The translations under genes were made by a program, and so were the position numbers. A DNA stretch of 64,000 nucleotides, from contig CAMUAR010000009.1 in NCBI GenBank assembly GCA_947086895.1, forward strand, positions 1-64,000, written 5' to 3'. The notes beneath the pieces are model-generated. The model searched no databases and was not told the DNA's origin. It worked only from the letters and a program-made list of their open reading frames with translations. This document shows, one piece after another, positions 56,005 through 64,000 of this stretch (within the stretch, counting starts at the first letter, position 1; each line of letters starts with the position of its first letter). The DNA is from an uncultured Lachnospiraceae bacterium (GTDB taxonomy: Bacteria > Bacillota > Clostridia > Lachnospirales > Lachnospiraceae).

Positions 56005-56075
56005 GAATTTGTGCTGAAGCGTCGCAAATTCTATAGAGTGCCTGTTTCTCAGCAAAAAAACGCTTCAGAATGGAG
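56005..56075 (+). ncRNA. Pseudoknot leader, copy C (upstream of GH130)
   Basis: P1: GAATTTGTG (56005-56013) with CGCAAATTC (56023-56031), 9 bp with one U-G. The whole 9-nt P1 loop CTGAAGCGT (56014-56022) pairs perfectly with ACGCTTCAG (56060-56068), which is preceded by an A7 run and followed by AATGGAG, the ribosome site. The P2 sequence differs wholly from copies A and B but keeps the pairing. Confidence 0.6.
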
Positions 56076-56081
56076 ATAAAA

Positions 56082-57104
56082 ATGAGCGAAGTAAAAATGT
56101 TTACAGAGAATCTTCCGAATATTCCATGGCAGGAAAAACCGGAAGGGTACGTAGGTCCGGTGTGGCGCTACAGTGAGAATCCGATTATTAACCGCAATCC
56201 GATACCAGGCGTTGCAAGAATTTTTAACAGTGCGGTGGTTCCTTATGAAGGTGCGTTTATCGGAGTATTCCGCGCAGAGCAGACGGACGGCGTGCCGCAT
56301 TTGTATCTTGGACACAGCAAAGACGCGATTCACTGGGAGTTTGAGAGTGAGAAGATTCAGATGGTAAATGAGGCAGGCGAGCCGTATATGCCGCGCTATG
56401 CTTATGACCCGCGCTTAGTTAAGGTGGAAGATGCATATTACATTATCTGGTGTACTGATTTTTACGGAGCGGCATTAGGTCTTGCAAAGACAACAGATTT
56501 TAAGACATTTACAAGGCTTGACAACCCGTTTATTCCATTTAACCGCAACGGCGTACTGTTCCCAAGAAAGATTAATGGAAATTATGTGCTGCTTTCCAGA
56601 CCAAGCGATTCCGGTCATACGCCGTTTGGAGATATTTTTGTCAGCGAAAGCCCGGATCTTGTATATTGGGGCAAGCATAAGCATGTGATGACACGAGGAT
56701 ACAATCAGTGGTGGCAGACATTAAAAATCGGGGGAGGCGCGGCGCCGATTGAGACGAGCGAAGGCTGGCTTTTGTTCTACCACGGCGTGACTGGTACATG
56801 CAACGGTTATGTATATAGTATGGGCGCGGCGATTCTTGATATTGACAATCCTTCGATTGTCAAGTACCGCACAAAGGATTTTATTCTCACGCCAGAAGAA
56901 TGGTATGAGGAAAAAGGATTTGTACCAAATGTTGTATTCCCTTGCGCTGCACTTGCAGATGCACAGAGCGGAAAAATCGCAGTATATTACGGCGCGGCAG
57001 ACAGCTATGTCGGTCTTGCATTCACAACAGTAGATGAGATCGTCGCGTACATAAAAGAGCATCATACAGAAAATGGGGATGATAGTACAATTGGGATTAT
57101 TTAA
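56082..57104 (+). CDS. GH130 beta-1,4-manno-oligosaccharide phosphorylase-type enzyme
   Basis: 340 aa, no signal peptide, cytoplasmic. GH130 five-bladed propeller: NPIINRNPIPGVARIFNSAV at the start, YDPRLVKVEDAYYIIW with the catalytic Asp, phosphate-binding GVTGTCNGYVYSMGAA with a preceding His (FYHG). Its size and N-terminus suit the GH130_2 group (EC 2.4.1.319), which removes mannose from the non-reducing end of manno-oligosaccharides as mannose-1-phosphate. Specificity between groups is inferred. ATG 56082 is preferred to ATG 56070, which overlaps GGAG. Confidence 0.9.
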   Translation: MSEVKMFTENLPNIPWQEKPEGYVGPVWRYSENPIINRNPIPGVARIFNSAVVPYEGAFIGVFRAEQTDGVPHLYLGHSKDAIHWEFESEKIQMVNEAGEPYMPRYAYDPRLVKVEDAYYIIWCTDFYGAALGLAKTTDFKTFTRLDNPFIPFNRNGVLFPRKINGNYVLLSRPSDSGHTPFGDIFVSESPDLVYWGKHKHVMTRGYNQWWQTLKIGGGAAPIETSEGWLLFYHGVTGTCNGYVYSMGAAILDIDNPSIVKYRTKDFILTPEEWYEEKGFVPNVVFPCAALADAQSGKIAVYYGAADSYVGLAFTTVDEIVAYIKEHHTENGDDSTIGII

Positions 57105-57143
57105 TTCCGGTTCTATTCAGTGTCCAAAAAGAGAAATCAGAAG

Positions 57144-57175
57144 ACAGCTCTGCCTTACTTTACAGGCAGGGCTGT
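57144..57175 (+). terminator. Hairpin after the first GH130 gene
   Basis: ACAGCTCTGCC (57144-57154) pairs with GGCAGGGCTGT (57165-57175). The T tract is poor, so termination may be partial. Confidence 0.5.
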
Positions 57176-57429
57176 TGATCCAATAAAAAAGAAAAGATAA
57201 GGGCTGTCGTTGGAAGAATTTTGCTGTAAGGTTATTGTTGTGTTATGTAAAACGCAATATTTTATACAGCAGAAACTTTGTGCGGCAGCTTATTTCCGTA
57301 CATTTTAAAATGGAGGCTGCAAAAGATATTTTATAATAAATTCGAATTATAAAATATTTTAGAGCATAAAAATATATAATTTAGATTTAAATATTCTTTT
57401 TAGAAAGTTTTTCATTGGTAATTTTTTAA

Positions 57430-57970
57430 AAAGATGTTTCAAAAATTGATACGCCGAATTTTGTCAATAAAATTGCAGCCAGCTCTTTTCATGTTCAACA
57501 ATGTGCAGTATAATAATGGTGTCAATGCACGAGGTTATGGTGTTTTTACTATTTCGAGAAAGGGAAGCATCCATGCGGAGGTTGCGCAGGAGAGAAGAAC
57601 AGTGGACTGTCTGATCCAAACAACAGGGGGCGCCGTATGATTGTTTGACCTGCCTGAAAAAATTATGCGGATTGTGTTAGAAAAAGCAACAGCCAATGGC
57701 GGGGATGGATGTAGCTGTACTGTTTTTTCATCAAGAGAAAGCATATGTTGTCATTGACGCCAAACCAGTACGACCATTGACAAAAAACGCTTTGGATTTT
57801 GAGGTGCTGAATGCAGAAATACTGCAATCTAGTGCCGATGGACAAAGCGGCTGTAGACGAGAACGCTGTTATTCTCGATGTAAATTTTGATGAAACTTGG
57901 GAGGATTGCTGCAGCTTTTAAAATGCCATTATGAGCTGCCATAAAATATAAGCTGCAAACTGTAATGATA
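57430..57970 (+). pseudogene. Unidentified decayed coding remnant
   Basis: A gap of ~970 bp between GH130 and the epimerase. Several short frames look protein-like but break each other: GVNARGYGVFTISRKGSI near 57520, MDVAVLFFHQEKAYVVIDA near 57705, and NLVPMDKAAVDENAVILDV near 57824. None has a ribosome site. It looks like one gene broken by frameshifts, but I do not recognise the family. Confidence 0.35.
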
Positions 57971-58073
57971 GAAAAATCGAAACAGCCGGAAATAATTTTT
58001 ATTTTGTTTCAATCATTCGCACTTCATAATGTTTTCCAGTGCGGGATGGCAATTTATGGAAAGGGATAATGAA

Positions 58074-59312
58074 ATGGCGGCGGCAGTTTGCGAAATCCCA
58101 AGTATCCTTGATTTGGAGGTAATGTTACGGATGGAAATAGGGAAGATTGCAGAGGAACATCTGCGGAAAAAAATCCTTCCATTCTGGGAAGGGTTAAAGG
58201 ACGAGGAGAACGGCGGTTATTACGGTTATATGGATTTTGATTTGAATGTGGACAAAGCCGCAGTAAAAGGCTGTATTTTAAACAGTCGAATTCTCTGGTT
58301 TTTTTCCAATGCAGCGATTGTACTAAAAGAAGACTCGCTGCTTGAGTATGCCGAACATGCATACAAGTTTATGAAAGATCACTGTTTTGATGAAGAAAAT
58401 GGTGGTGTTTATTGGTCTGTATATGCGGACGGAACTTTGGCGGATACAACAAAACATACATACAATCAGGCGTTTGCTGTATATGCATTGTCCTCATACT
58501 ATGCGGCAAGCGGCGACAATGAAGCGTTGGAATATGCTTATGGGCTTGTCGATATGATTGAGACAAAGTGTGCGGATCAGGATGGATATCTTGAGGCGTT
58601 TGATCGGATGTTTCAGCCGATTGAAAATGATAAGCTGTCGGAGAATGGCGTGGTTGCGCAGCGAACGATGAATACGCTGCTGCACGTGTTTGAAGCGTAC
58701 ACAGAACTTTACCGCGTCACGAAGGATCAGGGAATTGCAAATCATCTTATCTCGATTCTTGATACTTTTGCAGACAAGATATACAATAAGGCATATCATC
58801 GTCAAGAGGTATTTTTTGACCGTCAATTTAACAGTCTGATTGATCTGCATTCTTATGGGCATGATATTGAAACGGCGTGGCTGGTGGACCGCGGTCTTGA
58901 AATTCTTGGAAATAACAGATTGTCCGAAAAGATTTCTCCAATCACACAGGCACTTACACAAAAAGTCTATCAACAAGCTTATACAGAGCATTCTTTGCTG
59001 AGCGAGTGCGAGCGAGGGGTAAATACTGCATCAAGAATTTGGTGGGTGCAGGCGGAAGCGGTGATTGGCTTTTACAATGGCTGGCAGAAAACGCCGGAAC
59101 ATACAGAGTATTTAGCGGCGAGCAAAGATATTTTTCAGTATATTATGGATAAATTTGTGGACAGGCGAGAAGGTTCGGAGTGGTATTGGGAACTTGACGA
59201 GCATGGAGAACCGATCGATCAAAAGCCGATTGTGGAACCATGGAAATGCCCGTATCATAATGGAAGAATGTGCATGGAATTGATACAGCGCGATAAAATT
59301 TACCAAGTATAA
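58074..59312 (+). CDS. Cellobiose/mannobiose 2-epimerase
   Basis: 412 aa, N-acylglucosamine 2-epimerase superfamily (alpha6/alpha6 barrel), cytoplasmic. Seen: LPFWEGLKDEENGGYYGYMD near the start, RILWFFSNA, HTYNQAFAVYALSSYY, NTLLHVFEAYTELY, SYGHDIETAWLVDRG with the catalytic His, and a final WxCPYHNGRMCMEL. It converts the reducing-end mannose of mannobiose to glucose, giving mannosyl-glucose for the GH130 encoded next. In-frame ATGs at 58029 and 58056 exist, but AAAGGGA points to 58074. Confidence 0.92.
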   Translation: MAAAVCEIPSILDLEVMLRMEIGKIAEEHLRKKILPFWEGLKDEENGGYYGYMDFDLNVDKAAVKGCILNSRILWFFSNAAIVLKEDSLLEYAEHAYKFMKDHCFDEENGGVYWSVYADGTLADTTKHTYNQAFAVYALSSYYAASGDNEALEYAYGLVDMIETKCADQDGYLEAFDRMFQPIENDKLSENGVVAQRTMNTLLHVFEAYTELYRVTKDQGIANHLISILDTFADKIYNKAYHRQEVFFDRQFNSLIDLHSYGHDIETAWLVDRGLEILGNNRLSEKISPITQALTQKVYQQAYTEHSLLSECERGVNTASRIWWVQAEAVIGFYNGWQKTPEHTEYLAASKDIFQYIMDKFVDRREGSEWYWELDEHGEPIDQKPIVEPWKCPYHNGRMCMELIQRDKIYQV

Positions 59313-59345
59313 GACCGTTTATCAGCGGCGGAATGAGAGGACACG

Positions 59346-60524
59346 ATGCATAAACAATATTTTTTTGAACAGTCAAGATATGATAGAGTAGTTCGTCAGC
59401 AAAATAAAAAGTTATTATCAGGAAACGGTGTTTTTGATCGCTACAAGTATCCGGTACTAACAAGAGAACATATTCCGGTATTTTGGCGTTATGATTTAAA
59501 TGAGACGACAAACCCATATTTTTTAGAACGTCTTGGGGTAAATGCAACATTTAACGCTGGAGCGATTGAGATTGCAGGCAAGTATTATCTTGTGGCAAGA
59601 GTGGAGGGCGCTGACCGAAAATCATTTTTCGCGGTGGCCGAGAGCGAGAGCCCGGTGGAAGGTTTTAAATTTTGGGATTACCCGGTGCAGCTGCCCGATA
59701 CATGCAAAGAGGAAACAAATGTTTATGATATGCGGCTGACAAGACATCAGGACGGTTATATCTACGGCGTGTTCTGTTCGGAGAGCAAAGATAAGGATAA
59801 TCCAGATTTGGCGGCGGCAGTGGCCTCGGCTGGAATTGTGCGCACAAAAGATCTAAAGACTTGGGAGCGGCTGCCGAATTTAAAGACATTGCGTTCTCCA
59901 CAGCAGCGCAACGTTGTACTGCACCCGGAGTTTATAGATGGAAAGTATGCATTTTATACAAGACCGATGGACGATTTTATCAATACTGGAAGCGGCGGCG
60001 GAATTGGTTTTGGTCTGTGTGACGATATTACAAATGCTGTGATTGATGAGGAAATTATCACAAGCCGCAGAAAATATCATACAATTACCGAGGCAAAAAA
60101 CGGCGCGGGAGCACCTCCGATCCGCACGGAGAGGGGATGGATACATATTGCGCACGGAGTGCGCAACACAGCGGCAGGGCTGCGCTATGTAATCTATGCG
60201 TTTGCGACCGATTTAAATGAGCCGTGGAAGGTGATTGCTGAGCCGTCTGGTTTTATGATTGGACCACGCGGGGACGAGCGAGTTGGGGATGTATCAAACG
60301 TTGTATTTACAAACGGAGTAATAGCAAGACGAAACGGAGATATCTTTATCTATTATGCATCATCGGATACAAGACTGCATGTCGCTTCTACAACGATAGA
60401 ACGACTGATCGATTATGTATTTAACACACCGCAGGACCCATTGCGGTCAGCAGACTGCGTGGCACAAAGGTGTGATATGATCCGCAAGAACTTGGAGATT
60501 ATCAAAAAAGAATCTCAGATATAA
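59346..60524 (+). CDS. 4-O-beta-D-mannosyl-D-glucose phosphorylase (GH130_1 type)
   Basis: 392 aa, cytoplasmic. Longer N-terminus than the first GH130, with [30 protein letters not shown], split here as [11 protein letters not shown] and [17 protein letters not shown], typical of GH130_1. [10 protein letters not shown] holds the catalytic Asp; [20 protein letters not shown] and [12 protein letters not shown] are family blocks. It phosphorolyses mannosyl-glucose to mannose-1-phosphate and glucose (EC 2.4.1.281). It lies 33 bp after the epimerase that makes its substrate, which strongly supports this role. Ribosome site GAGAGGA. Confidence 0.92.
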   Translation: MHKQYFFEQSRYDRVVRQQNKKLLSGNGVFDRYKYPVLTREHIPVFWRYDLNETTNPYFLERLGVNATFNAGAIEIAGKYYLVARVEGADRKSFFAVAESESPVEGFKFWDYPVQLPDTCKEETNVYDMRLTRHQDGYIYGVFCSESKDKDNPDLAAAVASAGIVRTKDLKTWERLPNLKTLRSPQQRNVVLHPEFIDGKYAFYTRPMDDFINTGSGGGIGFGLCDDITNAVIDEEIITSRRKYHTITEAKNGAGAPPIRTERGWIHIAHGVRNTAAGLRYVIYAFATDLNEPWKVIAEPSGFMIGPRGDERVGDVSNVVFTNGVIARRNGDIFIYYASSDTRLHVASTTIERLIDYVFNTPQDPLRSADCVAQRCDMIRKNLEIIKKESQI

Positions 60525-60661
60525 AACCAGGTTTCACAGCGGCAGAAGAGAACTGAAAATAGGAAATAGAAGGGGATGATCCTTGCCAACAGCCGGAAAA
60601 TGTGGTAAACTTTACTTGGACAGTGAAAACACCGTACAGAAATCAAGAAAGGAAGTACGAC

Positions 60662-62386
60662 ATGGGCTATTTGGAAAAATATGAGGAATGGTGCAAAAAC
60701 CCATACTTTGATGATGCGACAAGAGCAGAATTAAAAGCTCTTGAGGGGAACAATACGGAGATCGAGGATCGCTTTTACCGTGATTTGGAGTTTGGAACAG
60801 GCGGATTGAGAGGCGTGATCGGTGCAGGTACAAACCGCATGAATCTCTATACGGTGCGCAAGGCGACACAGGGACTGGCAAACTTTATTATCAAGGAAGG
60901 CGGTCAGAGCAAAGGCATTGCAATCGCTTATGATTCGCGCCGTATGTCTGTTGAGTTCTCGGAGGAAGTAGCGCTGTGTATGTGTGCAAATGGGATTAAG
61001 GCATACCGATTTGAGTCGCTTCGGCCAACCCCGATGCTTTCTTACGCACTGCGCGAGCTTGGATGCATTGCAGGTGTTGTAATTACAGCCAGCCATAATC
61101 CAGCGGAGTACAATGGATATAAAGTTTATTGGGAGGATGGAGCGCAGATCACTTATCCGAAGGATGAGCTGATTATCACAGAGGTAAACAATGTTACAGA
61201 TTTCAATACGGTAAAGACAATGAGCCGGAAAGAGGCTGAGGAAAAAGGGCTTTATCATGTAATCGGCAAGGAAATTGACGACAAATATACGGAGACGTTA
61301 AAGAAACTTGTAATTCATCCTGATATTGTAAAGGAGATGGGAAAGGATCTTGGCATTGTCTATACACCTTTGCATGGGACAGGAAATTTGCCGGTGCGCC
61401 GTGTGTTGGCGGAGCTTGGTTTTGAGAAAGTCTATGTTGTTCCAGAGCAGGAAAAACCAGACGGAAATTTCCCGACTGTGCCATACCCAAATCCTGAGGA
61501 TGCAAAAGCATTTGCGCTTGCGCTTGCACTTGCCAAAGAGAAAGATGCAGAGCTTGTGCTTGCGACAGACCCGGATGCAGACCGCCTTGGCGTTTATGCA
61601 AAAGATTCTAAGACCGGCGAATATCACAGCTTTACTGGAAATATGTCTGGAATGTTGATCTGCGAATATCTTTTAAGCCAGAAGAAGGAACTTGGAACAA
61701 TCGCAGAGGACGGCGTACTGGTAAAAACAATTGTTTCAACAAATATGGCGGACAAGGTTGCCGAGGAGTACGGAATTAGACTGGTTGAAGTTTTGACAGG
61801 ATTTAAGTATATCGGCGAGCAGATTAAACTGTTTGAGCAGAGCGGACATGGCACCTATGAATTTGGGTTTGAGGAGAGCTATGGCTGTCTTGTCGGAACA
61901 CATGCAAGGGACAAGGATGCCGTTGTTGCAGTGATGCTGTTGTGTGAAGCGGCGGCTTATTACAAAAAGCATGGTTTGACACTTTGGGATCAGATGTTAA
62001 ATATTTATCAGAAGTACGGCTATTTCAAGGAGAGCTTGCAGACGCTTACTTTAAAGGGCGTTGAGGGCGCGGGAAAGATTAAGCAGATGATGGAAGATAT
62101 CCGCAATAATCCGCCGGTGCAGCTTGGCGATTACAAAGTTGTTGCATTCCGCGATTACAAGGCGGACACAGTAAAAAATATTGCAACAGGCGAAGTGACC
62201 AAAACAGGGCTTCCAGCTTCAAACGTGCTGTATTTTGATCTTGATAACGACGGGTGGGTATGTGTCAGACCATCCGGCACTGAGCCAAAGATTAAGTTTT
62301 ATATCGGCGTAAAGGGCGAGAGCTTTGAGGATGCAGAAGAAAAAAATAAGAAATTGACCGATGCGCTGATGGAATTGGCAAAATAA
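60662..62386 (+). CDS. Phosphomannomutase/phosphoglucomutase (alpha-D-phosphohexomutase)
   Basis: 574 aa, PgcA/PGM2-like length. Phosphoserine loop ITASHNPAEYNGYK (about 140), metal loop DPDADRLG (about 305), sugar-binding loop FGFEESYG (about 400) and phosphate-binding loop RPSGTEPKIKFY near the C-terminus. It converts mannose-1-phosphate from the GH130 enzymes to mannose-6-phosphate, and probably acts on glucose phosphates too. ATG 60662 follows AAAGGAAG. A fourth-step enzyme in the cluster, ending with a terminator. Confidence 0.94.
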   Translation: MGYLEKYEEWCKNPYFDDATRAELKALEGNNTEIEDRFYRDLEFGTGGLRGVIGAGTNRMNLYTVRKATQGLANFIIKEGGQSKGIAIAYDSRRMSVEFSEEVALCMCANGIKAYRFESLRPTPMLSYALRELGCIAGVVITASHNPAEYNGYKVYWEDGAQITYPKDELIITEVNNVTDFNTVKTMSRKEAEEKGLYHVIGKEIDDKYTETLKKLVIHPDIVKEMGKDLGIVYTPLHGTGNLPVRRVLAELGFEKVYVVPEQEKPDGNFPTVPYPNPEDAKAFALALALAKEKDAELVLATDPDADRLGVYAKDSKTGEYHSFTGNMSGMLICEYLLSQKKELGTIAEDGVLVKTIVSTNMADKVAEEYGIRLVEVLTGFKYIGEQIKLFEQSGHGTYEFGFEESYGCLVGTHARDKDAVVAVMLLCEAAAYYKKHGLTLWDQMLNIYQKYGYFKESLQTLTLKGVEGAGKIKQMMEDIRNNPPVQLGDYKVVAFRDYKADTVKNIATGEVTKTGLPASNVLYFDLDNDGWVCVRPSGTEPKIKFYIGVKGESFEDAEEKNKKLTDALMELAK

Positions 62387-62396
62387 AATGTGATAT

Positions 62397-62441
62397 AAAG
62401 CTCGGACGGCAAAGTTGTCTGACTGTCCGAGCTTTATTTTT
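62397..62441 (+). terminator. Terminator of the epimerase-GH130-mutase operon
   Basis: AAAGCTCGGAC (62397-62407) pairs with GTCCGAGCTTT (62425-62435), followed by a T-rich run. Confidence 0.85.
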
Positions 62442-62671
62442 CTAAAAAAGGATATTCCAGTAGAAGAAACAATCTTCTGCTTAAATTAATGATTTTTACG
62501 AAAAGGTTTTCGGAACTATAAGTACTGATATAAAAAACATATTAAAGTAATGAATGCAGAGAAGTTCTCGTGAGTATTCGAAGAAAACAAAAGAATATTT
62601 TATAGTTTTATATTTTGTGGATTGCGCTGATATAGATCGGGTTGTAAAAAGCAGCGCGGGAAGAAGGTTTT
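62442..62671 (+). other. Leader region of the esterase gene
   Basis: AT-rich, no gene. It ends with TTTGTGGATTGCGCTG, then GTAAAAAGCAGCGCGGGAAGAAGG: GCGCTG and CAGCGC (62649-62658) are complementary across the ribosome-site-proximal segment. This recalls the pseudoknot leaders A-C, but the P1 helix is missing or different. Confidence 0.4.
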
Positions 62672-64000
62672 ATGAAAAAGTGTGGGATAAGATTATGCGG
62701 AATGCTCCTGGCGGCTTCCATGATGTTTTCTGCGTGCGGCAATAACCGCGACAATATAGAAGAGCCTTCTGTAACGCCAAATGAAACGCAGCAGAATGGG
62801 GAAAACAACAATAACAAGGAAGAACAGAATAACGGTGATAATTTGCCGGAAAGCGCAGAGGCGTTTCAGCTTCCAGAAGCTGTCCGCACAGCAGCGATGG
62901 ATGCAAAGAACAATGCGTCTGAAATGGCGCAGCGCGCTGTTTGTTCACAGGGAAATACAAGGCGGATCCAAGAAGTTTTTTCGCGGATGGGACAGGGAGA
63001 AAATGTTACTGTGGCGTACCTTGGAGGTTCAATCACCGAGGGATATATGGTAAACTCCACGCAAAATTATGCGAACAAAACGACAAACTGGCTGAAAAAA
63101 GTTTTTGAAAATAATAATATAAAACATGTTAATGCGGGACTTTCAGGAACTTCATCAACAATCGGTCTTCTGCGCGTGCAGCAGGATGTACTTGACAAGA
63201 AACCAGATTTGGTGTTTGTAGAATTTGCGGTAAATGATGCAAATGATGCGATAAGTAAAATGATGTATGAAAGTTTAATTTCCAGAATTATAAATTCAGA
63301 GACTGCTCCAGCGGTTGTATTAATTTTTACAGTTCTGGAAAACGGCTATACCTGCGAGGAACATATGTCACGTATTGGCGAGGCGTACCGTCTGCCGATG
63401 ATTTCTGTCAATGCGGCTCTCGCGCCGGAATTGGAATCAAAAAATATCGAGTGGTCCGATTATGGGCAGGATGAAGCACATCCGACAAAACAGGGACATA
63501 TCTGGATTTCCGAGTTTATCCAGTATTTATTTGCTGATATTATAACAAAAAATGCACTGGATGAAGAGATGGATTATACAGCGTGCAAATCGTTTGGCGC
63601 GCCTTATGCGGGGATGAATTTTTATAATAGTGAAAATCTCTATGTGCCGGATACCGGCGGCTTTGTGGAGGCAAATTCCGATATTCAGCATTTTCCGAAC
63701 GACTGGATCTGGGGGAAGAAGGCGGGCGGCTCGCTGGAATTTACGATGACAGGGAAGAATCTTATTTTGCTGTACAAGGAAGTCAACAATAAAAATATGG
63801 CGGCGGTTGATATTTATGTGGATGGAAAGAAAAAGGTTCAGGTAAATGCAAATTCCCCGGACGGATGGAACAATCCAGAGACATATATTATTTTTAACGA
63901 TGTTGACGAGGGAGAGCATACAATTAAAATCACGGTAACAGAAGATACTATAGATAAGAATTTTCATATTTTAGGTTTTGGAACAACAGGGACAATAAAT
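62672..64000 (+). CDS. Lipoprotein SGNH-fold esterase, probable carbohydrate acetylesterase (partial)
   Basis: 443 codons to the window edge, no stop, so the 3' end is missing. Lipobox FSAC (Cys about 22), a short N/E/Q linker, then an SGNH hydrolase domain (about 80-300): block I AYLGGSITEGYM with the Ser, block II AGLSGTSS, block III EFAVNDAND and block V DEAHPTKQGH with Asp and His. A beta-sandwich follows (about 330-443, SLEFTMTGKNLILLY). SGNH plus C-terminal sandwich resembles acetylmannan esterases such as CE17, but this one is exported. Deacetylation of glucomannan fits the locus. Confidence 0.85.
   Translation, partial: MKKCGIRLCGMLLAASMMFSACGNNRDNIEEPSVTPNETQQNGENNNNKEEQNNGDNLPESAEAFQLPEAVRTAAMDAKNNASEMAQRAVCSQGNTRRIQEVFSRMGQGENVTVAYLGGSITEGYMVNSTQNYANKTTNWLKKVFENNNIKHVNAGLSGTSSTIGLLRVQQDVLDKKPDLVFVEFAVNDANDAISKMMYESLISRIINSETAPAVVLIFTVLENGYTCEEHMSRIGEAYRLPMISVNAALAPELESKNIEWSDYGQDEAHPTKQGHIWISEFIQYLFADIITKNALDEEMDYTACKSFGAPYAGMNFYNSENLYVPDTGGFVEANSDIQHFPNDWIWGKKAGGSLEFTMTGKNLILLYKEVNNKNMAAVDIYVDGKKKVQVNANSPDGWNNPETYIIFNDVDEGEHTIKITVTEDTIDKNFHILGFGTTGTIN

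Overview
The window looks like a chromosomal segment of an anaerobic, low-to-mid GC Firmicute, most likely a gut Lachnospiraceae. The reasons are AT-rich intergenic DNA with strong AGGAGG ribosome sites, Gram-positive lipoproteins, a BceRSAB-type module, and a beta-mannan pathway of the type known in Roseburia and Ruminococcus. I cannot name the genus from sequence alone. There is no rRNA, CRISPR array or prophage. One tRNA-Gly(CCC) is present.

Layout. 0-7.4 kb: core genes (ligA, metA with the acetyl-CoA-type residue), an unrecognised 552-aa protein, a small ORF broken by one stop codon, a TetR regulator and a nucleoside phosphorylase. 7.5-9.8 kb: scar of a mobile element, with an ssb gene cut by an IS end, a YoeB/RelB toxin-antitoxin pair, an IS3 transposase remnant and a 196-bp miniature IS derivative. 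9.9-19 kb: a MerR-family regulator with a structured leader, the tRNA, an MMPL exporter plus heptad-repeat protein behind a promoter carrying three TetR-type operators, and a MATE pump. 19-29 kb: GH43, a GH5 lipoprotein, a stretch of decayed genes, galK-galE, signal peptidase and a SpoIID/LytB protein. 29-36 kb: ddh-queA and a bacitracin-type sensing and ABC module.

36.5-64 kb is a glycan (beta-mannan) utilisation locus: a LacI regulator, a GH26 lipoprotein, then a tightly packed operon. That operon holds a DUF624/YesL protein, a very large solute-binding protein fused to carbohydrate-binding-like modules, two permeases, an NHL-repeat membrane protein, a Yip1-like membrane protein, a DUF5696 protein, two more permeases, a modular surface lipoprotein and a second solute-binding protein. 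After a terminator come two GH130 phosphorylases, a cellobiose/mannobiose 2-epimerase, a phosphohexomutase and a lipoprotein SGNH esterase that runs off the window. Proposed flow: GH26 (and perhaps GH5) cut glucomannan or galactomannan outside the cell, the esterase removes acetyl groups, and the ABC systems import oligosaccharides using an ATPase encoded elsewhere. The epimerase turns mannobiose into mannosyl-glucose, GH130 phosphorylases release mannose-1-phosphate, and the mutase makes mannose-6-phosphate. GalK/GalE would handle galactose side chains.

The most novel-looking points are as follows. (1) Three leaders (heptad-repeat gene, GH43, GH130) share an H-type pseudoknot architecture with compensatory base changes next to the ribosome site. 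(2) The double-transporter operon combines SBP-CBM, NHL, Yip1 and DUF5696 proteins. (3) SpoIID appears to use an ATT start codon.
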